This document shows, piece by piece, positions 17,759-26,352 of a stretch of 64,000 bases of DNA. The stretch is from an uncultured Victivallis sp. (GTDB lineage: Bacteria; Verrucomicrobiota; Lentisphaeria; Victivallales; Victivallaceae). The DNA lies in assembly GCA_944389895.1 (NCBI GenBank), contig CALXOA010000109.1, forward strand, positions 1-64,000, read 5' to 3'. The position numbers and the translations under genes are program-made. Every line of letters begins with the position of its first letter. Position 1 is the stretch's first letter. The notes below the pieces were generated by a model that was given only the letters and a program-made list of their open reading frames with translations, did no database searches and was not told where the DNA came from.

Positions 17759-18880
17759 ATGCAGGTTCCGTTGCTCGATCTGAAGCCGCAGTACGCCACC
17801 CTCAAGGAGGAGTTGCTCAAGGAGATTGCCGAGGTTTGTGAATCCCAGCGGTTCATCCTCGGTCCCAAAGTGGAGAAGCTCGAATCCGAAGTCGCGGCCT
17901 ATTGCGGCAGCGGTTATGCGGTAGGAGTGACCAGCGGTTCCGACGCGCTGATCATCTCTCTGATGGTGGAAGGAATCAAGGCGGGAGATGAAGTCATCAC
18001 CACGCCCTTCACCTTCTTCGCGACCGCCGGCGCAATTGTCCGGGTCGGCGCGACTCCGGTCTTCGTCGACATTGATCCGAAGACCTTCAACATCGATCCG
18101 GCGGAAATCGAGAAGAAGATCACCCCCCGTACCCGGGCGATCATCCCGGTTCATCTGTTCGGGCAGGCCGCCGACATGGACCCGATCATGGAGATCGCAC
18201 GCAAACATGAATTGATCGTGATCGAAGACGCCTGTCAGGCGATCGGGGCGGAGTACCGCGGCCGTCGGGTCGGATCGATCGGGGACTACGGCTGCTTCTC
18301 GTTCTTCCCGAGCAAAAACCTCGGCTGCTTCGGCGACGGAGGCATGGTTACCTGCAACGATCCGGAAAAGGCGAAACGGCTGAAGATCTTCCGCAATCAC
18401 GGGCAGAGCGGCACCTACCTGCATGACTTCGTCGGCGGCAATTTCCGCCTCGACGCATTGCAGGCGGCGATTCTGTCGATCAAGCTGCGCGATCTCGACA
18501 AGTGGTCCGAGGCGCGGCAGCGCAACGCCGCAGAATACCGGCGGCTCTTTGCCGATGCGAAGCTCGATGAAAAAATCACCCTCCCCGCAGAGGCAACCTA
18601 TCCGGTCCGGCACATCTACAACCAGTTCAGCATTCTCGTCGCCGACGGCAGGCGCGACGCCCTGCGCGCCACGCTTCAGGAAAAGGGAATCGGCTGCGCG
18701 GTTTACTATCCGCTTTCGCTGCATCTGCAGCCCTGCTTCAGCGCCCTCGGCGGCCGGAGCGGCGATTGTCCGGTCAGTGAAAGGATCTCCGGAGAGATCC
18801 TCGCACTGCCGATCTATCCGGAGTCAACCTCCGAACAACGCGCCTATGTGGTCGAGACGATCGCCGCGTTCTTCCGCTGA
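17759..18880 (+). CDS. DegT/DnrJ/EryC1/StrS-type PLP-dependent sugar aminotransferase
   Basis: 373 residues, typical length. MQVPLLDLKPQY is the usual N terminus. VTSGSDALIISL, VFVDIDPKTFNI, VIEDACQAIGAEY and SFFPSKNLGCFGDGG (Lys for the Schiff base with PLP) are the family motifs, and NFRLDALQAAIL follows. Such enzymes convert a UDP- or dTDP-keto-sugar into an amino sugar for envelope glycans. GGAGG precedes the ATG. The gene is 11 bp from an MsbA-like exporter, which suggests lipid-linked or envelope polysaccharide synthesis. The actual sugar substrate cannot be read from the sequence. Confidence 0.92.
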   Translation: MQVPLLDLKPQYATLKEELLKEIAEVCESQRFILGPKVEKLESEVAAYCGSGYAVGVTSGSDALIISLMVEGIKAGDEVITTPFTFFATAGAIVRVGATPVFVDIDPKTFNIDPAEIEKKITPRTRAIIPVHLFGQAADMDPIMEIARKHELIVIEDACQAIGAEYRGRRVGSIGDYGCFSFFPSKNLGCFGDGGMVTCNDPEKAKRLKIFRNHGQSGTYLHDFVGGNFRLDALQAAILSIKLRDLDKWSEARQRNAAEYRRLFADAKLDEKITLPAEATYPVRHIYNQFSILVADGRRDALRATLQEKGIGCAVYYPLSLHLQPCFSALGGRSGDCPVSERISGEILALPIYPESTSEQRAYVVETIAAFFR

Positions 18881-18891
18881 GGCCATTCCGC

Positions 18892-20931
18892 ATGGGACGT
18901 GTCAGCGAAAATGAGCGCGAGTTCAAGGCGCAGAGTTACTTCCGGCTCCTGAAATACGCGCGGCCGTACTGGAAGCGGCTGACCATCGGAATCGTGGCGG
19001 GGCTGCTGGTCGGCGGATCACTTTTCGTGAGTCTGCTGATGATTCCGCAGCTGGTCGGCGTGGTCGATCCGGCCGGCAGATCCGGGAGTGGAGCTCCGGA
19101 ACGCCTCGAGGTCGAAGCGCTGGCAACCGTGGCAGCGAACCCGGATCTCACGCCGGAAGAGCGGCGACGGGCAATCGAGGAGATTCTGGATCCGGTCGAC
19201 GAGGATCCGCAGTTGACCAGCATGTTACGCCAGGCCGCCGCCGCCGCGGAGCGGTACAACCTGCCGTTCCGGGTGGTGGATCGCCGGATCGATGTCTCCT
19301 GGCCGGTCCATTTCTCCTTTGAGGCGGTCGGGGCAAACGGGCAGCTGGCCTGGCAGATTTTCGCCGTCTACGTATTGATTTTCGTACTGGCCTGGCTGCT
19401 CAAGAATGTCGCAACTTACATCAACCATTACTGTACCCGGTGGGTCGGGGCGAAGGTGGTTGCCGATCTGCGGGAAGAAATTTTCCGCAAACTGGTCAAC
19501 CAGTCGATGCGCTTTTTCGGCAACATGGATGTCGGCCATCTGATCAGCCGCTGTACCAACGACACGTCGGCAATTGAAAACTCCGTATCGGATTCCATCG
19601 CCGATTTCACCAGTGCCCCCATTCAGATCTTCGCCTGCCTTGCGGCCGTGCTGCTGGCGTGCCGTCAATATGACAGCTATTCGCTGGTATTCATTCTGAT
19701 CATCGGAGTACCGGTCGTGATTCTGCCGATCCATGTCATCGGGCGGCGGATCCGCAGAGTCTACAAAAAAAGTTTCGCCAGAATCGCCGAGGTGTTCTCG
19801 CGGATGCACGAAGTGTTCACCGGAATCCGGGTGGTCAAGGCGTACAACACCGAGGCCTACGAGATACAGCGGTTCGAGCTGGTCAACCGGCTCTATCTCC
19901 GCCAGGTGATCCGGGCGCTGCGGCTGCAACTGTTGATTTCCCCGGCGATGGAGGTGGTCGCGGTTGTGGCAACACTGTTCTTCCTGGTTTACTCCTACAG
20001 CCGCGGAGTCTCGGTCACGGAACTCTCGGCGTTGCTGGCTCCCGCCTTCATGGCCTATCAGCCGATCAAGAGTCTCTCGAAGGTCATCGCCTCGCTGCAG
20101 CGTTCGATGGCCGCAGCGGACCGCTATTTCAACCTGATCGATACCGACACCTCGCTGCCGGAATTGCCGGACGCCAGGGAGTTCACTGAATTTAAAAACG
20201 AAATCCGGCTGGAGAAGGCCGAGTTCCGTTATGACGAACGCAAGATCCTGGACGGCATTGATTTCACGATCCGCAAGGGGCAGATGATTGCGGTAGTCGG
20301 GGAGACAGGTTCCGGAAAAACGACAATCGCCAACCTGATCGCCCGTTTCTACGATGTGACCGCCGGCGCGGTCACGATCGACGGAATCGATGTACGCGAT
20401 TACAAGCTCTCTTCGCTGCGCCGGATGATCGGTGTGGTCACGCAGGATGCCATTCTCTTCAACGACACGATCGCCAACAACATCGCCTACGGGTGCCCGG
20501 AGGCAACCCGTGAAGAGATCATCACCGCGGCAAAACTGGCCAATGCGCATGAATTTATCGTCGGGGGCCGCCACCCGGCGGGTTACGACGCTGAGGTAGG
20601 CGACAAGGGATTCAAGCTTTCGGGTGGAGAAAAGCAGCGCATTGCGATCGCTCGTGCAATCCTGCGCAATCCGCCGATTCTGATTCTCGATGAAGCGACC
20701 AGTGCTCTCGACACAGTAACCGAAAAGCTGGTGCAGGAGGCTTTGACCCGGGTAATGGCCAACCGCACGGTATTCGCCATCGCCCACCGGCTCAGCACCA
20801 TCCGTCACGCCGACCGGATCATCGTGCTCCGCCATGGTAAGGTCGCCGAAGCAGGAACCCATCAGGAACTGATGGCCCTCAACGGTCTCTACCGGAAATT
20901 GCACGACACCCAATTCGAGCTTGACGCCTGA
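18892..20931 (+). CDS. MsbA-like ABC exporter with an extra extracytoplasmic domain
   Basis: 679 residues, about 100 longer than usual half-transporters. TM1 is near residues 20-45. Residues about 48-140 form a charged insert between TM1 and TM2 (AANPDLTPEERRRAIEEIL), placed outside the cytoplasm by topology. Further helices run to about 390. The ATPase domain has Walker A GETGSGKTT near 472, signature LSGGEKQR near 577, Walker B ILILDEATSALD near 600 and the H-loop AIAHRLS near 630. It would work as a homodimer, exporting a lipid or lipid-linked substrate. It follows the aminotransferase gene closely and precedes a MurC-like gene by 21 bp. The function of the insert is unknown. Confidence 0.9.
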   Translation: MGRVSENEREFKAQSYFRLLKYARPYWKRLTIGIVAGLLVGGSLFVSLLMIPQLVGVVDPAGRSGSGAPERLEVEALATVAANPDLTPEERRRAIEEILDPVDEDPQLTSMLRQAAAAAERYNLPFRVVDRRIDVSWPVHFSFEAVGANGQLAWQIFAVYVLIFVLAWLLKNVATYINHYCTRWVGAKVVADLREEIFRKLVNQSMRFFGNMDVGHLISRCTNDTSAIENSVSDSIADFTSAPIQIFACLAAVLLACRQYDSYSLVFILIIGVPVVILPIHVIGRRIRRVYKKSFARIAEVFSRMHEVFTGIRVVKAYNTEAYEIQRFELVNRLYLRQVIRALRLQLLISPAMEVVAVVATLFFLVYSYSRGVSVTELSALLAPAFMAYQPIKSLSKVIASLQRSMAAADRYFNLIDTDTSLPELPDAREFTEFKNEIRLEKAEFRYDERKILDGIDFTIRKGQMIAVVGETGSGKTTIANLIARFYDVTAGAVTIDGIDVRDYKLSSLRRMIGVVTQDAILFNDTIANNIAYGCPEATREEIITAAKLANAHEFIVGGRHPAGYDAEVGDKGFKLSGGEKQRIAIARAILRNPPILILDEATSALDTVTEKLVQEALTRVMANRTVFAIAHRLSTIRHADRIIVLRHGKVAEAGTHQELMALNGLYRKLHDTQFELDA

Positions 20932-20952
20932 TTCCGCCGTCCGGAGTACCGC

Positions 20953-22224
20953 ATGACCGTTTCGCTGGAAAGAGTCCATATGATCGGCATCGGCGGTGCC
21001 GGTATGGCGCCGCTGGCCGGGATTCTGCTCGCACGCGGCAGCCGGGTTTCCGGGTCGGATCGCGAAGCCAACCCCAAGACGACAGCGCTGAGCCGCTCCG
21101 GAGCAATGATCGGAATCGGCCACGCGGCGGAACTGCTGCCGCCGGACACAACGCTGGTGGTGTACTCTTCCGCCATTCCCGCCGACAATCCGGAACGCCG
21201 CAGGGCAGCCGGATTGGGGATCCCGGAAATGCGACGCGGCGCCTTTCTGGCGGAACTTCTGAAATCCTATCGCCGACCGGTTGCGATCTCGGGATCCCAC
21301 GGCAAGAGCAGCGTCACAGCGCTGCTGGTGCACATCCTGCTTGAATGCGGTTTTTCGCCCGGCTATCTGATCGGTGCGGCGGTCAACGGCGGACCTTCAT
21401 CGGCAGCCGGTGACGGCGATCTGTTCATCTCAGAGGTCGATGAATCCGACGGGACCCATACGCTCGTCACTCCGGCACTGGGAGTTGTTCCCAACGTCGA
21501 CGACGACCACAGCTGGAGTGTCGGTGGCGAAAAGGCGCTGCGGCGGAATTTCAGCTGCTTCGCAGCCCGTTCGGCCCGGTTGCTCTACTATACCTCTCCG
21601 ATGACCGATTCACTGTTCTCCAGTCATCTGAACGCCCGACGCCTGGAGAAAGAGTCCACACCGTTCGGCCCGTTCTCCGGCTTCCAGGCCTGGAACGCCC
21701 GACTGGCGGTGGAAGCCGCGGTGGAACTCGGTGTCCCCCGCACTGCCGCGGAAGCCGCGGCAACAACCTTTCGCGGGATTGCCCGGCGGATGACATTGCG
21801 TCACGCTTCCCGGCGGTTGATGATTGTCGAAGACTACGCTCACCATCCGGAAGAGGTGGCGTGCTCCATCGCAACTCTGCGGGCGGATCATCCCGGATAC
21901 CGGTTGCGGCTGGTTTTCCAGCCCCACCGCTATGCCCGTCTGGCCAAGTATCTGCCGCGGCTTGCGGAGGAACTGCGGAAGGCCGATTCCGTGGTGGTGA
22001 CGCCGGTTTTCGCCGCATGGAGCGAAACAGGACCGGTCGACGGAGCCGCACTCGCCTCCGCGATCGGCCCGAAAGCGTGTTACTGTGCCGGAGACTGGAC
22101 AACGGTCGCGGCAACCGCGCTCTCAGACCCGGAACCGGAGGATCCACGACCGCTGTTGATCGGGGTGATCGGAGCCGGTGACATTGAACAGATATTCACG
22201 CATCTGCCTTCCGGCAGGCGTTGA
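20953..22224 (+). CDS. murC: MurC-like UDP-N-acetylmuramate:amino acid ligase
   Basis: 423 residues, somewhat shorter than typical MurC. The N-terminal Rossmann part has MIGIGGAGMAPLAGIL and VVYSSAIPADNPE. The ATP loop is GSHGKSS (residues 114-120), where most MurC have GTHGKTT. EVDESDGT, FRGIARR, VEDYAHHPEEV and FQPHRYARL are the conserved MurC/Mpl positions. MurC adds L-alanine to UDP-MurNAc; the related Mpl adds a tripeptide for wall recycling, and that is the main alternative. It is away from any division/wall cluster here. It ends one base from the convergent queC gene. Confidence 0.8.
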   Translation: MTVSLERVHMIGIGGAGMAPLAGILLARGSRVSGSDREANPKTTALSRSGAMIGIGHAAELLPPDTTLVVYSSAIPADNPERRRAAGLGIPEMRRGAFLAELLKSYRRPVAISGSHGKSSVTALLVHILLECGFSPGYLIGAAVNGGPSSAAGDGDLFISEVDESDGTHTLVTPALGVVPNVDDDHSWSVGGEKALRRNFSCFAARSARLLYYTSPMTDSLFSSHLNARRLEKESTPFGPFSGFQAWNARLAVEAAVELGVPRTAAEAAATTFRGIARRMTLRHASRRLMIVEDYAHHPEEVACSIATLRADHPGYRLRLVFQPHRYARLAKYLPRLAEELRKADSVVVTPVFAAWSETGPVDGAALASAIGPKACYCAGDWTTVAATALSDPEPEDPRPLLIGVIGAGDIEQIFTHLPSGRR

Positions 22225-22225
22225 A

Positions 22226-22915
22226 TCACTTCCCCGGCACATACCGAGTCGGATCAGGAACCCCCGCCGCAACGAAACCGGCGCTCCGCAATGCACAGCT
22301 GGCACAACGCCCGCAACTGCGTCCGGAGGCATCAGGGTTGTAGCAGCTGGTGGTCAGACTGTAATCGACGCCCAGTGCGACGCCGCGCCGGATGATCTCC
22401 GCCTTGGAAAGATTCTGCAGCGGCGCATTGATCTGGTAACTCCAACCTTCATCGACGGCCCGAGTGCCGAGCCGGGCGGTTTCGCGGAATGCCTCGATGA
22501 ATTTCGGCCGGCAATCGGGATATCCGGAGTAATCGACGCTGTTCACACCGATGAAGATATCGCGCGCGCCGAGCACCTCCGCCCATGCGGTTGCAAAGGA
22601 GAGGAAAATCAGATTCCGTGCAGGCACATAGGTGATCGGGATTCCCCGGGATTCCTCCGCGTCCGGAACCTCGATACCATCATCGGTCAATGCAGACCCA
22701 CCCCACGACCGCAGATCGATTTTTGTCGTATTGTGTGATTTTGCTCCGAGCTGAGCGGCGACCCGCCCGGCGGCTTCGAGTTCACAACGGTGTCGCTGCC
22801 CGTAATCAAAGGAGAGCGCATAACATTCAAAGCCCTCGGATCTCGCGATTGCGAGCACCGTGGCGGAATCCAGACCACCGCTCAGCAGAACCACCGCGCG
22901 TTTTTCAGATTTCAT
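22226..22915 (-). CDS. queC: 7-cyano-7-deazaguanine synthase QueC
   Basis: 229 residues from ATG 22915, which has GAGG 6 bases upstream; a longer reading from 22969 adds residues not expected for QueC. The PP-loop motif [14 protein letters not shown] starts the protein, FDYGQRH follows, and the zinc site is [17 protein letters not shown] near the C terminus. The enzyme uses ATP and ammonia to turn 7-carboxy-7-deazaguanine into preQ0. It is the last gene of a queD-queE-queC operon, which covers three successive steps of queuosine precursor synthesis. Confidence 0.95.
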   Translation of the reverse strand: MKSEKRAVVLLSGGLDSATVLAIARSEGFECYALSFDYGQRHRCELEAAGRVAAQLGAKSHNTTKIDLRSWGGSALTDDGIEVPDAEESRGIPITYVPARNLIFLSFATAWAEVLGARDIFIGVNSVDYSGYPDCRPKFIEAFRETARLGTRAVDEGWSYQINAPLQNLSKAEIIRRGVALGVDYSLTTSCYNPDASGRSCGRCASCALRSAGFVAAGVPDPTRYVPGK

Positions 22916-22974
22916 CTTCAACCTCAAAATTGTATCCCGTCCGCCCAGGCAGCCCGCCCGGCATCGCATTCCAC

Positions 22975-23625
22975 TCAGACCCCCGGGCGATCCCCCCAGA
23001 TGAGTTTATGCAGCTGGAGCTGCATCCGCCCGGGACCATGCGACTCGATCAGCCACGCGGCAAGTTCGTCGAACGTCACCCGGCCCCAGACCGGGCTGAA
23101 CAGCAAATTGCCCGTAAAAGTCGTAAGTCCGTATCGCGCGATCACAGCCTGCGCAAAATCAAAATCCTCCCGCGACCCGACAACGAATTTCACCTCGTCG
23201 TGAGGTTGCAGCAACGCATAGTTATCATACCGGTTGTGCCCGCTCATCCCGGAGCCGGGCAGTTTACAGTCAAGAATCTTCCGGACCTCCACAGGCACAG
23301 AAGCAATCGACAGTGATCCATTCGTCTCAAGCAGTACTTCAAACCCACCGGAAAGCAATCTGCGGCAGAGTTCAGGCGTCTCCGACGTCAACAGCGGCTC
23401 TCCGCCGGTAATCTCGACCAGCCTCACACCGGAACCGAGCGCTCCGTCAACCAGCTCCTCCAGGGTACACTCCCGACCAGCCGCGGGAGAATGTGCATAC
23501 AATGTATCACAGTAAGAGCAGCTGAGGTTGCATCCGGCGAGACGGATAAACCAGCAGGGGCGACCGGCATGCGTCGATTCCCCCTGGAGACTCAGAAACG
23601 TTTCGACGATCCGGACCACCGTCAC
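22975..23625 (-). CDS. queE: 7-carboxy-7-deazaguanine synthase QueE (radical SAM)
   Basis: 216 residues. [30 protein letters not shown] carries the Cys-x3-Cys-x2-Cys motif that binds the 4Fe-4S cluster, and [10 protein letters not shown] is the glycine-rich SAM-binding motif. LHKLIWG is at the C terminus as in other QueE. The enzyme rearranges 6-carboxytetrahydropterin to 7-carboxy-7-deazaguanine. Its start overlaps the queD stop by 4 bases (ATGA), showing translational coupling. Confidence 0.95.
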   Translation of the reverse strand: MTVVRIVETFLSLQGESTHAGRPCWFIRLAGCNLSCSYCDTLYAHSPAAGRECTLEELVDGALGSGVRLVEITGGEPLLTSETPELCRRLLSGGFEVLLETNGSLSIASVPVEVRKILDCKLPGSGMSGHNRYDNYALLQPHDEVKFVVGSREDFDFAQAVIARYGLTTFTGNLLFSPVWGRVTFDELAAWLIESHGPGRMQLQLHKLIWGDRPGV

Positions 23626-23993
23626 TCCTCAAAGTATGTGACCGCCGAAAAATCCGATTCCCCGACCCGCACCCGATGAACCCGGACCGCATTCCCGTTG
23701 ATCTTTTCTCCCAGACGGCGGTAAATCGTCCGGGCCAGAATTTCGCTGGTCGGATTGATCGTCTGAAATTCGGGCAACGCGGAAAGATTCTTGTGGTCAT
23801 ATTCAGCCAGCAACGCATCCACTTCCGCCTTCAGTTTCTTGAAATCGAATGCAATTCCGATCTCATCAAGCTCGCCCGAACGTACCGTTACGGTGATTTT
23901 GTAGTTGTGCCCATGCAAATTGCAGCAATCACCATGATAACCGCGGAGCTGGTGGGCGGCGGAAAAGGTGCGGACAATCTCTATTTCAAACAT
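23622..23993 (-). CDS. queD: 6-carboxytetrahydropterin synthase QueD
   Basis: 123 residues from ATG 23993, with GGAGG upstream; an in-frame extension to 24041 adds a stretch with no family resemblance. Zinc ligands are in FSAAHQL and NLHGHNY; the catalytic Cys is in GDCCNLHG. AFDFKKLKAEVDALL and DHKNLSALP are family motifs, and a C-terminal Glu-containing strand (RVRVGESDFS) completes the site. It makes 6-carboxytetrahydropterin from 7,8-dihydroneopterin triphosphate. It is first in the queDEC operon. The GTP cyclohydrolase that supplies its substrate is not in the window. Confidence 0.95.
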   Translation of the reverse strand: MFEIEIVRTFSAAHQLRGYHGDCCNLHGHNYKITVTVRSGELDEIGIAFDFKKLKAEVDALLAEYDHKNLSALPEFQTINPTSEILARTIYRRLGEKINGNAVRVHRVRVGESDFSAVTYFEE

Positions 23994-24032
23994 GGATTCA
24001 TTTCCTCCTGCAGCACGTTTCTTCCGGTATAT

Positions 24033-24061
24033 AATATACACAACCGGCGCTTTGAATGCAA
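24033..24061 (-). promoter_or_regulatory. Promoter of queDEC
   Basis: On the minus strand: -35 TTGCAT (24056-24061), 17-bp spacer, -10 TATATT (24033-24038). The -35 box directly abuts the T-tract of the thioredoxin terminator. I do not see a preQ1 riboswitch in the short leader. Confidence 0.7.
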
Positions 24062-24099
24062 AAAAAAACTCCGCCGGAATCCATACTCCGGCGGAGTTT
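24060..24099 (-). terminator. Intrinsic terminator of the thioredoxin gene
   Basis: On the minus strand CTCCGCCGGA-GTATGGAT-TCCGGCGGAG forms a 10-bp stem, extended by flanking A-T pairs, followed by nine T. It starts about 20 bases after the thioredoxin stop codon. Confidence 0.9.
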
Positions 24100-24115
24100 C
24101 CGGTTCCATGAGAAA

Positions 24116-24430
24116 TCAGGCGTTCCTCAACGCGTCGAGCAGTTTCGGCTTGCTCTGAATGCCGTTGAATTCCTGAATGATTTTACCGTCCTTGTAAAGG
24201 AACAAACGCGGAATATTCGTAACTTCAAATTTTACCGCCAGCTCCTTGTTCTCATCGATATTGACCTTGCCGATCACGATGTCCTCGGGTGCCTCTCCGG
24301 CAACTTGTTCCAGAATGGTTCCAAGCATCCGGCACGGATTGCACCAGGGGGCCCAGAAATCCACCAGCACCACACCGCTGCCGGTCACGCGCTCGAAATT
24401 TTCGTTGTTCAGATCCAGAATGCTGGCCAT
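24116..24430 (-). CDS. trxA: Thioredoxin
   Basis: 104 residues from ATG 24430 (AAGGAGG upstream). The fold signature VLVDFWAPWCNPC places the redox cysteines at 30 and 33. The central residue after the first Cys is Asn, where almost all thioredoxins have Gly (WCGPC); this is expected to shift redox behaviour somewhat. The cis-proline is in TNIPRLFLYKDG, and the C-terminal helix is normal. It is a single-gene transcript with its own terminator. Confidence 0.93.
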   Translation of the reverse strand: MASILDLNNENFERVTGSGVVLVDFWAPWCNPCRMLGTILEQVAGEAPEDIVIGKVNIDENKELAVKFEVTNIPRLFLYKDGKIIQEFNGIQSKPKLLDALRNA

Positions 24431-24642
24431 GGTAATTCCTCCTTCACAGATTTTCCCCGACCGCCCCGCGATGGGGTTTGGGAATAAATATAGCATGAAT
24501 TATCAAAAATAAAAGTGACTTATCCGGATTATTTGTTCCAAGGAAGGATTGCTGAAATATCCAGTCGAACCACTCCCTTCCCGGCAACCGGTCCGGAAAG
24601 GAATCCGGTCGAGTCAGCAGCACAAATTCTGCGTCGATCCAC

Positions 24643-24671
24643 TTGACAACCGGAGACCACTCAGGTAAATT
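24643..24671 (+). promoter_or_regulatory. Promoter of the HEPN-like membrane protein gene
   Basis: TTGACA (24643-24648), 17-bp spacer, TAAATT (24666-24671), 34 bases before the ATG at 24706. Confidence 0.65.
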
Positions 24672-24705
24672 ACGTCAGACGAAGAGAGGAATCGAGTAAT
24701 CAATC

Positions 24706-25533
24706 ATGAATGCACCGACGGCGGAACAGATCGAATTGACCGGCCGGATCGTCACTCTGGCCGGAGGGGTGGAGGCCCGTCTGACTGAGTGCGGCGGCCG
24801 GGGAGTCGGTCTCCGGGAAAAAAGCGAGGCACTCGGAGAGCGGATTCCTCCCGAAGTCGGCCGGTTGCTCGCATTCATCGGCAATCTCCGCAACCGGGTA
24901 GCACACGAGCCCGGAGCTTCGGTATCTGCAGAGGAGTTTGAACTTTTTCAGGAAGCAGTTGCCACCGTGCAGGAAGAGCTCGACCGGCTCTTTCCGCGAC
25001 TGGGCACTGCATCCTCTCCCGCCGGTTCCCCCTCCCCCCGAAACATGGATGAGGAATGGTTCCGGACAGCCGGCCGCATTCCAGGCCTCCATCTGATTTT
25101 CGCCTGTAAACTTGCCGCGGATGCCCTGCGTCCCGGGTGGCAGATGCTGCTGGTGGCCCTGGTCGAAGCGGGCGGCCTGGCAATGGCGGGCTGGGGAATT
25201 TACTGCCGGATTTTCGAACTGGCCGGTTTCGGCGGCTCTCTGGCGATGTGCGCCTGGGCGGTCGGGATCTGCGACGGCTGGCGGCAACGACAGGCAGGAA
25301 GCCATTTCCCGCTTTTTATCATTCTGATTCCGATACTCAACTTCGTCTATCTGGCCTATCGAATGGCGCGACAGCTCCGCTGGTTTCTATTGGCCGAAGC
25401 GGCCGTCATCCTGGTCGTCTGGGGAGCGGCAATTCAAATGGCGCTGGCGCAGGAGTTCCCGATGGCCGGTATTCTGGCGCTGTTGAGCTATGCCGGAGCG
25501 GTCGTGGCAACCTGCATCAACCGGTGGTTGTAA
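24706..25533 (+). CDS. HEPN/DUF4145-like domain fused to a membrane domain
   Basis: 275 residues. Residues 1-100 are helical and contain LLAFIGNLRNRVAHEPG, which has the R-N-x3-H form (RNRVAH) of HEPN/DUF4145-type domains. A Ser/Pro-rich linker follows. From about 140 to 275 there are four or five hydrophobic helices (for example IILIPILNFVYLAYRM and LLAEAAVILVVWGAAI). I recognise no full-length family. HEPN domains are often RNases or nucleic-acid-linked, but a membrane-fused, lone gene gives no clear function. It has a consensus -35 promoter and stands alone. Confidence 0.6.
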   Translation: MNAPTAEQIELTGRIVTLAGGVEARLTECGGRGVGLREKSEALGERIPPEVGRLLAFIGNLRNRVAHEPGASVSAEEFELFQEAVATVQEELDRLFPRLGTASSPAGSPSPRNMDEEWFRTAGRIPGLHLIFACKLAADALRPGWQMLLVALVEAGGLAMAGWGIYCRIFELAGFGGSLAMCAWAVGICDGWRQRQAGSHFPLFIILIPILNFVYLAYRMARQLRWFLLAEAAVILVVWGAAIQMALAQEFPMAGILALLSYAGAVVATCINRWL

Positions 25534-25584
25534 GTTGCGATCGATGACGGACGACCGCCTGCCGCAGTTTTCGGTTCGTAATGA

Positions 25585-25953
25585 TCACTTCAACAACCGC
25601 AGGCAGATCGAATAGCGGAACACTCTCCCCTCGGAGGCGCTTCTGGCGGCAAGAATGATCACAATCAGCGCGTAGATTCCGAGAAGAAACAACAGCAGCA
25701 CCCCGAGCCCGAACACCGGAACCAATGCAAAGCAGATCATTCCCAGAATCAGCAACGTGATCTGGAAATTGATCGTCTCCTTTCCGACTTCATCGATGAA
25801 CTTTGAACCGTCGCGCCGCGCAACCCAGAGAATCATCGGCCCGATCAATCCGCCGATTACGGAGAAAAGGGCGAGAATTTGAAGCAGCACGCAGAGCAAT
25901 GCCATATTGCATTCCTCCTGCGACGGCGGATTCATCTTCGGCGTATCAATCAT
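25585..25953 (-). CDS. DUF4870-family small membrane protein
   Basis: 122 residues from ATG 25953 (AAGGAG 6 bases upstream); a longer open frame to 26214 has no ribosome-binding site. Three helices are visible: LLCVLLQILALFSVIGGLIGPMILWVA, then FQITLLILGMICFALVPVF and LLLFLLGIYALIVIILAA. The first-loop RRDGSKFIDEVGKETINFQ is the conserved motif of DUF4870/Tic20-like proteins. The function is unknown. It is a single gene. Confidence 0.8.
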   Translation of the reverse strand: MIDTPKMNPPSQEECNMALLCVLLQILALFSVIGGLIGPMILWVARRDGSKFIDEVGKETINFQITLLILGMICFALVPVFGLGVLLLFLLGIYALIVIILAARSASEGRVFRYSICLRLLK

Positions 25954-26217
25954 CGTCGGCTCCTTCTTCAATTGAATCATATTTCCGTTCCCCCGGGAAA
26001 CAACTGTGGGAACAGCCTCCCCCGTCTCCCGACATGGAGTGGCTAGAAGCCGTGAAACGGATTCTCTCCATCCAAGGCTTATATCTAAACTAGCACGAAA
26101 CGGTGACGATTTCAACTGCAAAGGATCACCGTTGACGACGAAATTACGAACAGATAATCCGTCATTGCGGAAACAAATTGAGAATAGAAATATTTCTCGA
26201 AAAGGGAGCCACATCTC
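25954..26217. other. Intergenic region upstream of two divergent genes
   Basis: This holds the leader and presumably the promoter of the DUF4870 gene. I cannot pick a convincing minus-strand promoter, and I see no other gene. Confidence 0.4.
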
Positions 26218-26245
26218 TTGCTTTTTCGCAAAATTTTGCTATAAT
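26218..26245 (+). promoter_or_regulatory. Promoter of the WecA-like fusion gene
   Basis: TTGCTT (26218-26223), 16-bp spacer, TATAAT (26240-26245). The leader to the ATG at 26349 is about 97 bases. Confidence 0.7.
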
Positions 26246-26286
26246 ATAATAATATATCCAAGTTGATAAAATCAGATCCGAAAGCG

Positions 26287-26352
26287 ATGGCATGCCTGTG
26301 GTGTCTACCGCCCCGCTGCTCTGCTGTTGTGGAGTCTGAGAGGGCGGTATGA
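26287..26352 (+). other. Possible leader ORF and start-site hairpin
   Basis: A 21-codon frame (MACLWCLPPRC...ERAV) begins at 26287 and its TGA overlaps the ATG of the next gene (ATGA). The sequence TACCGCCC (26308-26315) can pair with GGGCGGTA (26342-26349), which covers the likely ribosome-binding site. Translation of the short frame could open this hairpin. There is no strong ribosome-binding site for the short frame, so it may be chance. Confidence 0.3.

Noticed and set aside
19225-21333. Minus-strand frame of 702 codons
   Set aside because: Antisense to the ABC exporter and MurC-like genes, both with complete family motifs.
23994-24060. preQ1 riboswitch upstream of queDEC
   Set aside because: The leader after the predicted promoter is only about 35 bases and I cannot find the preQ1 pseudoknot pattern.
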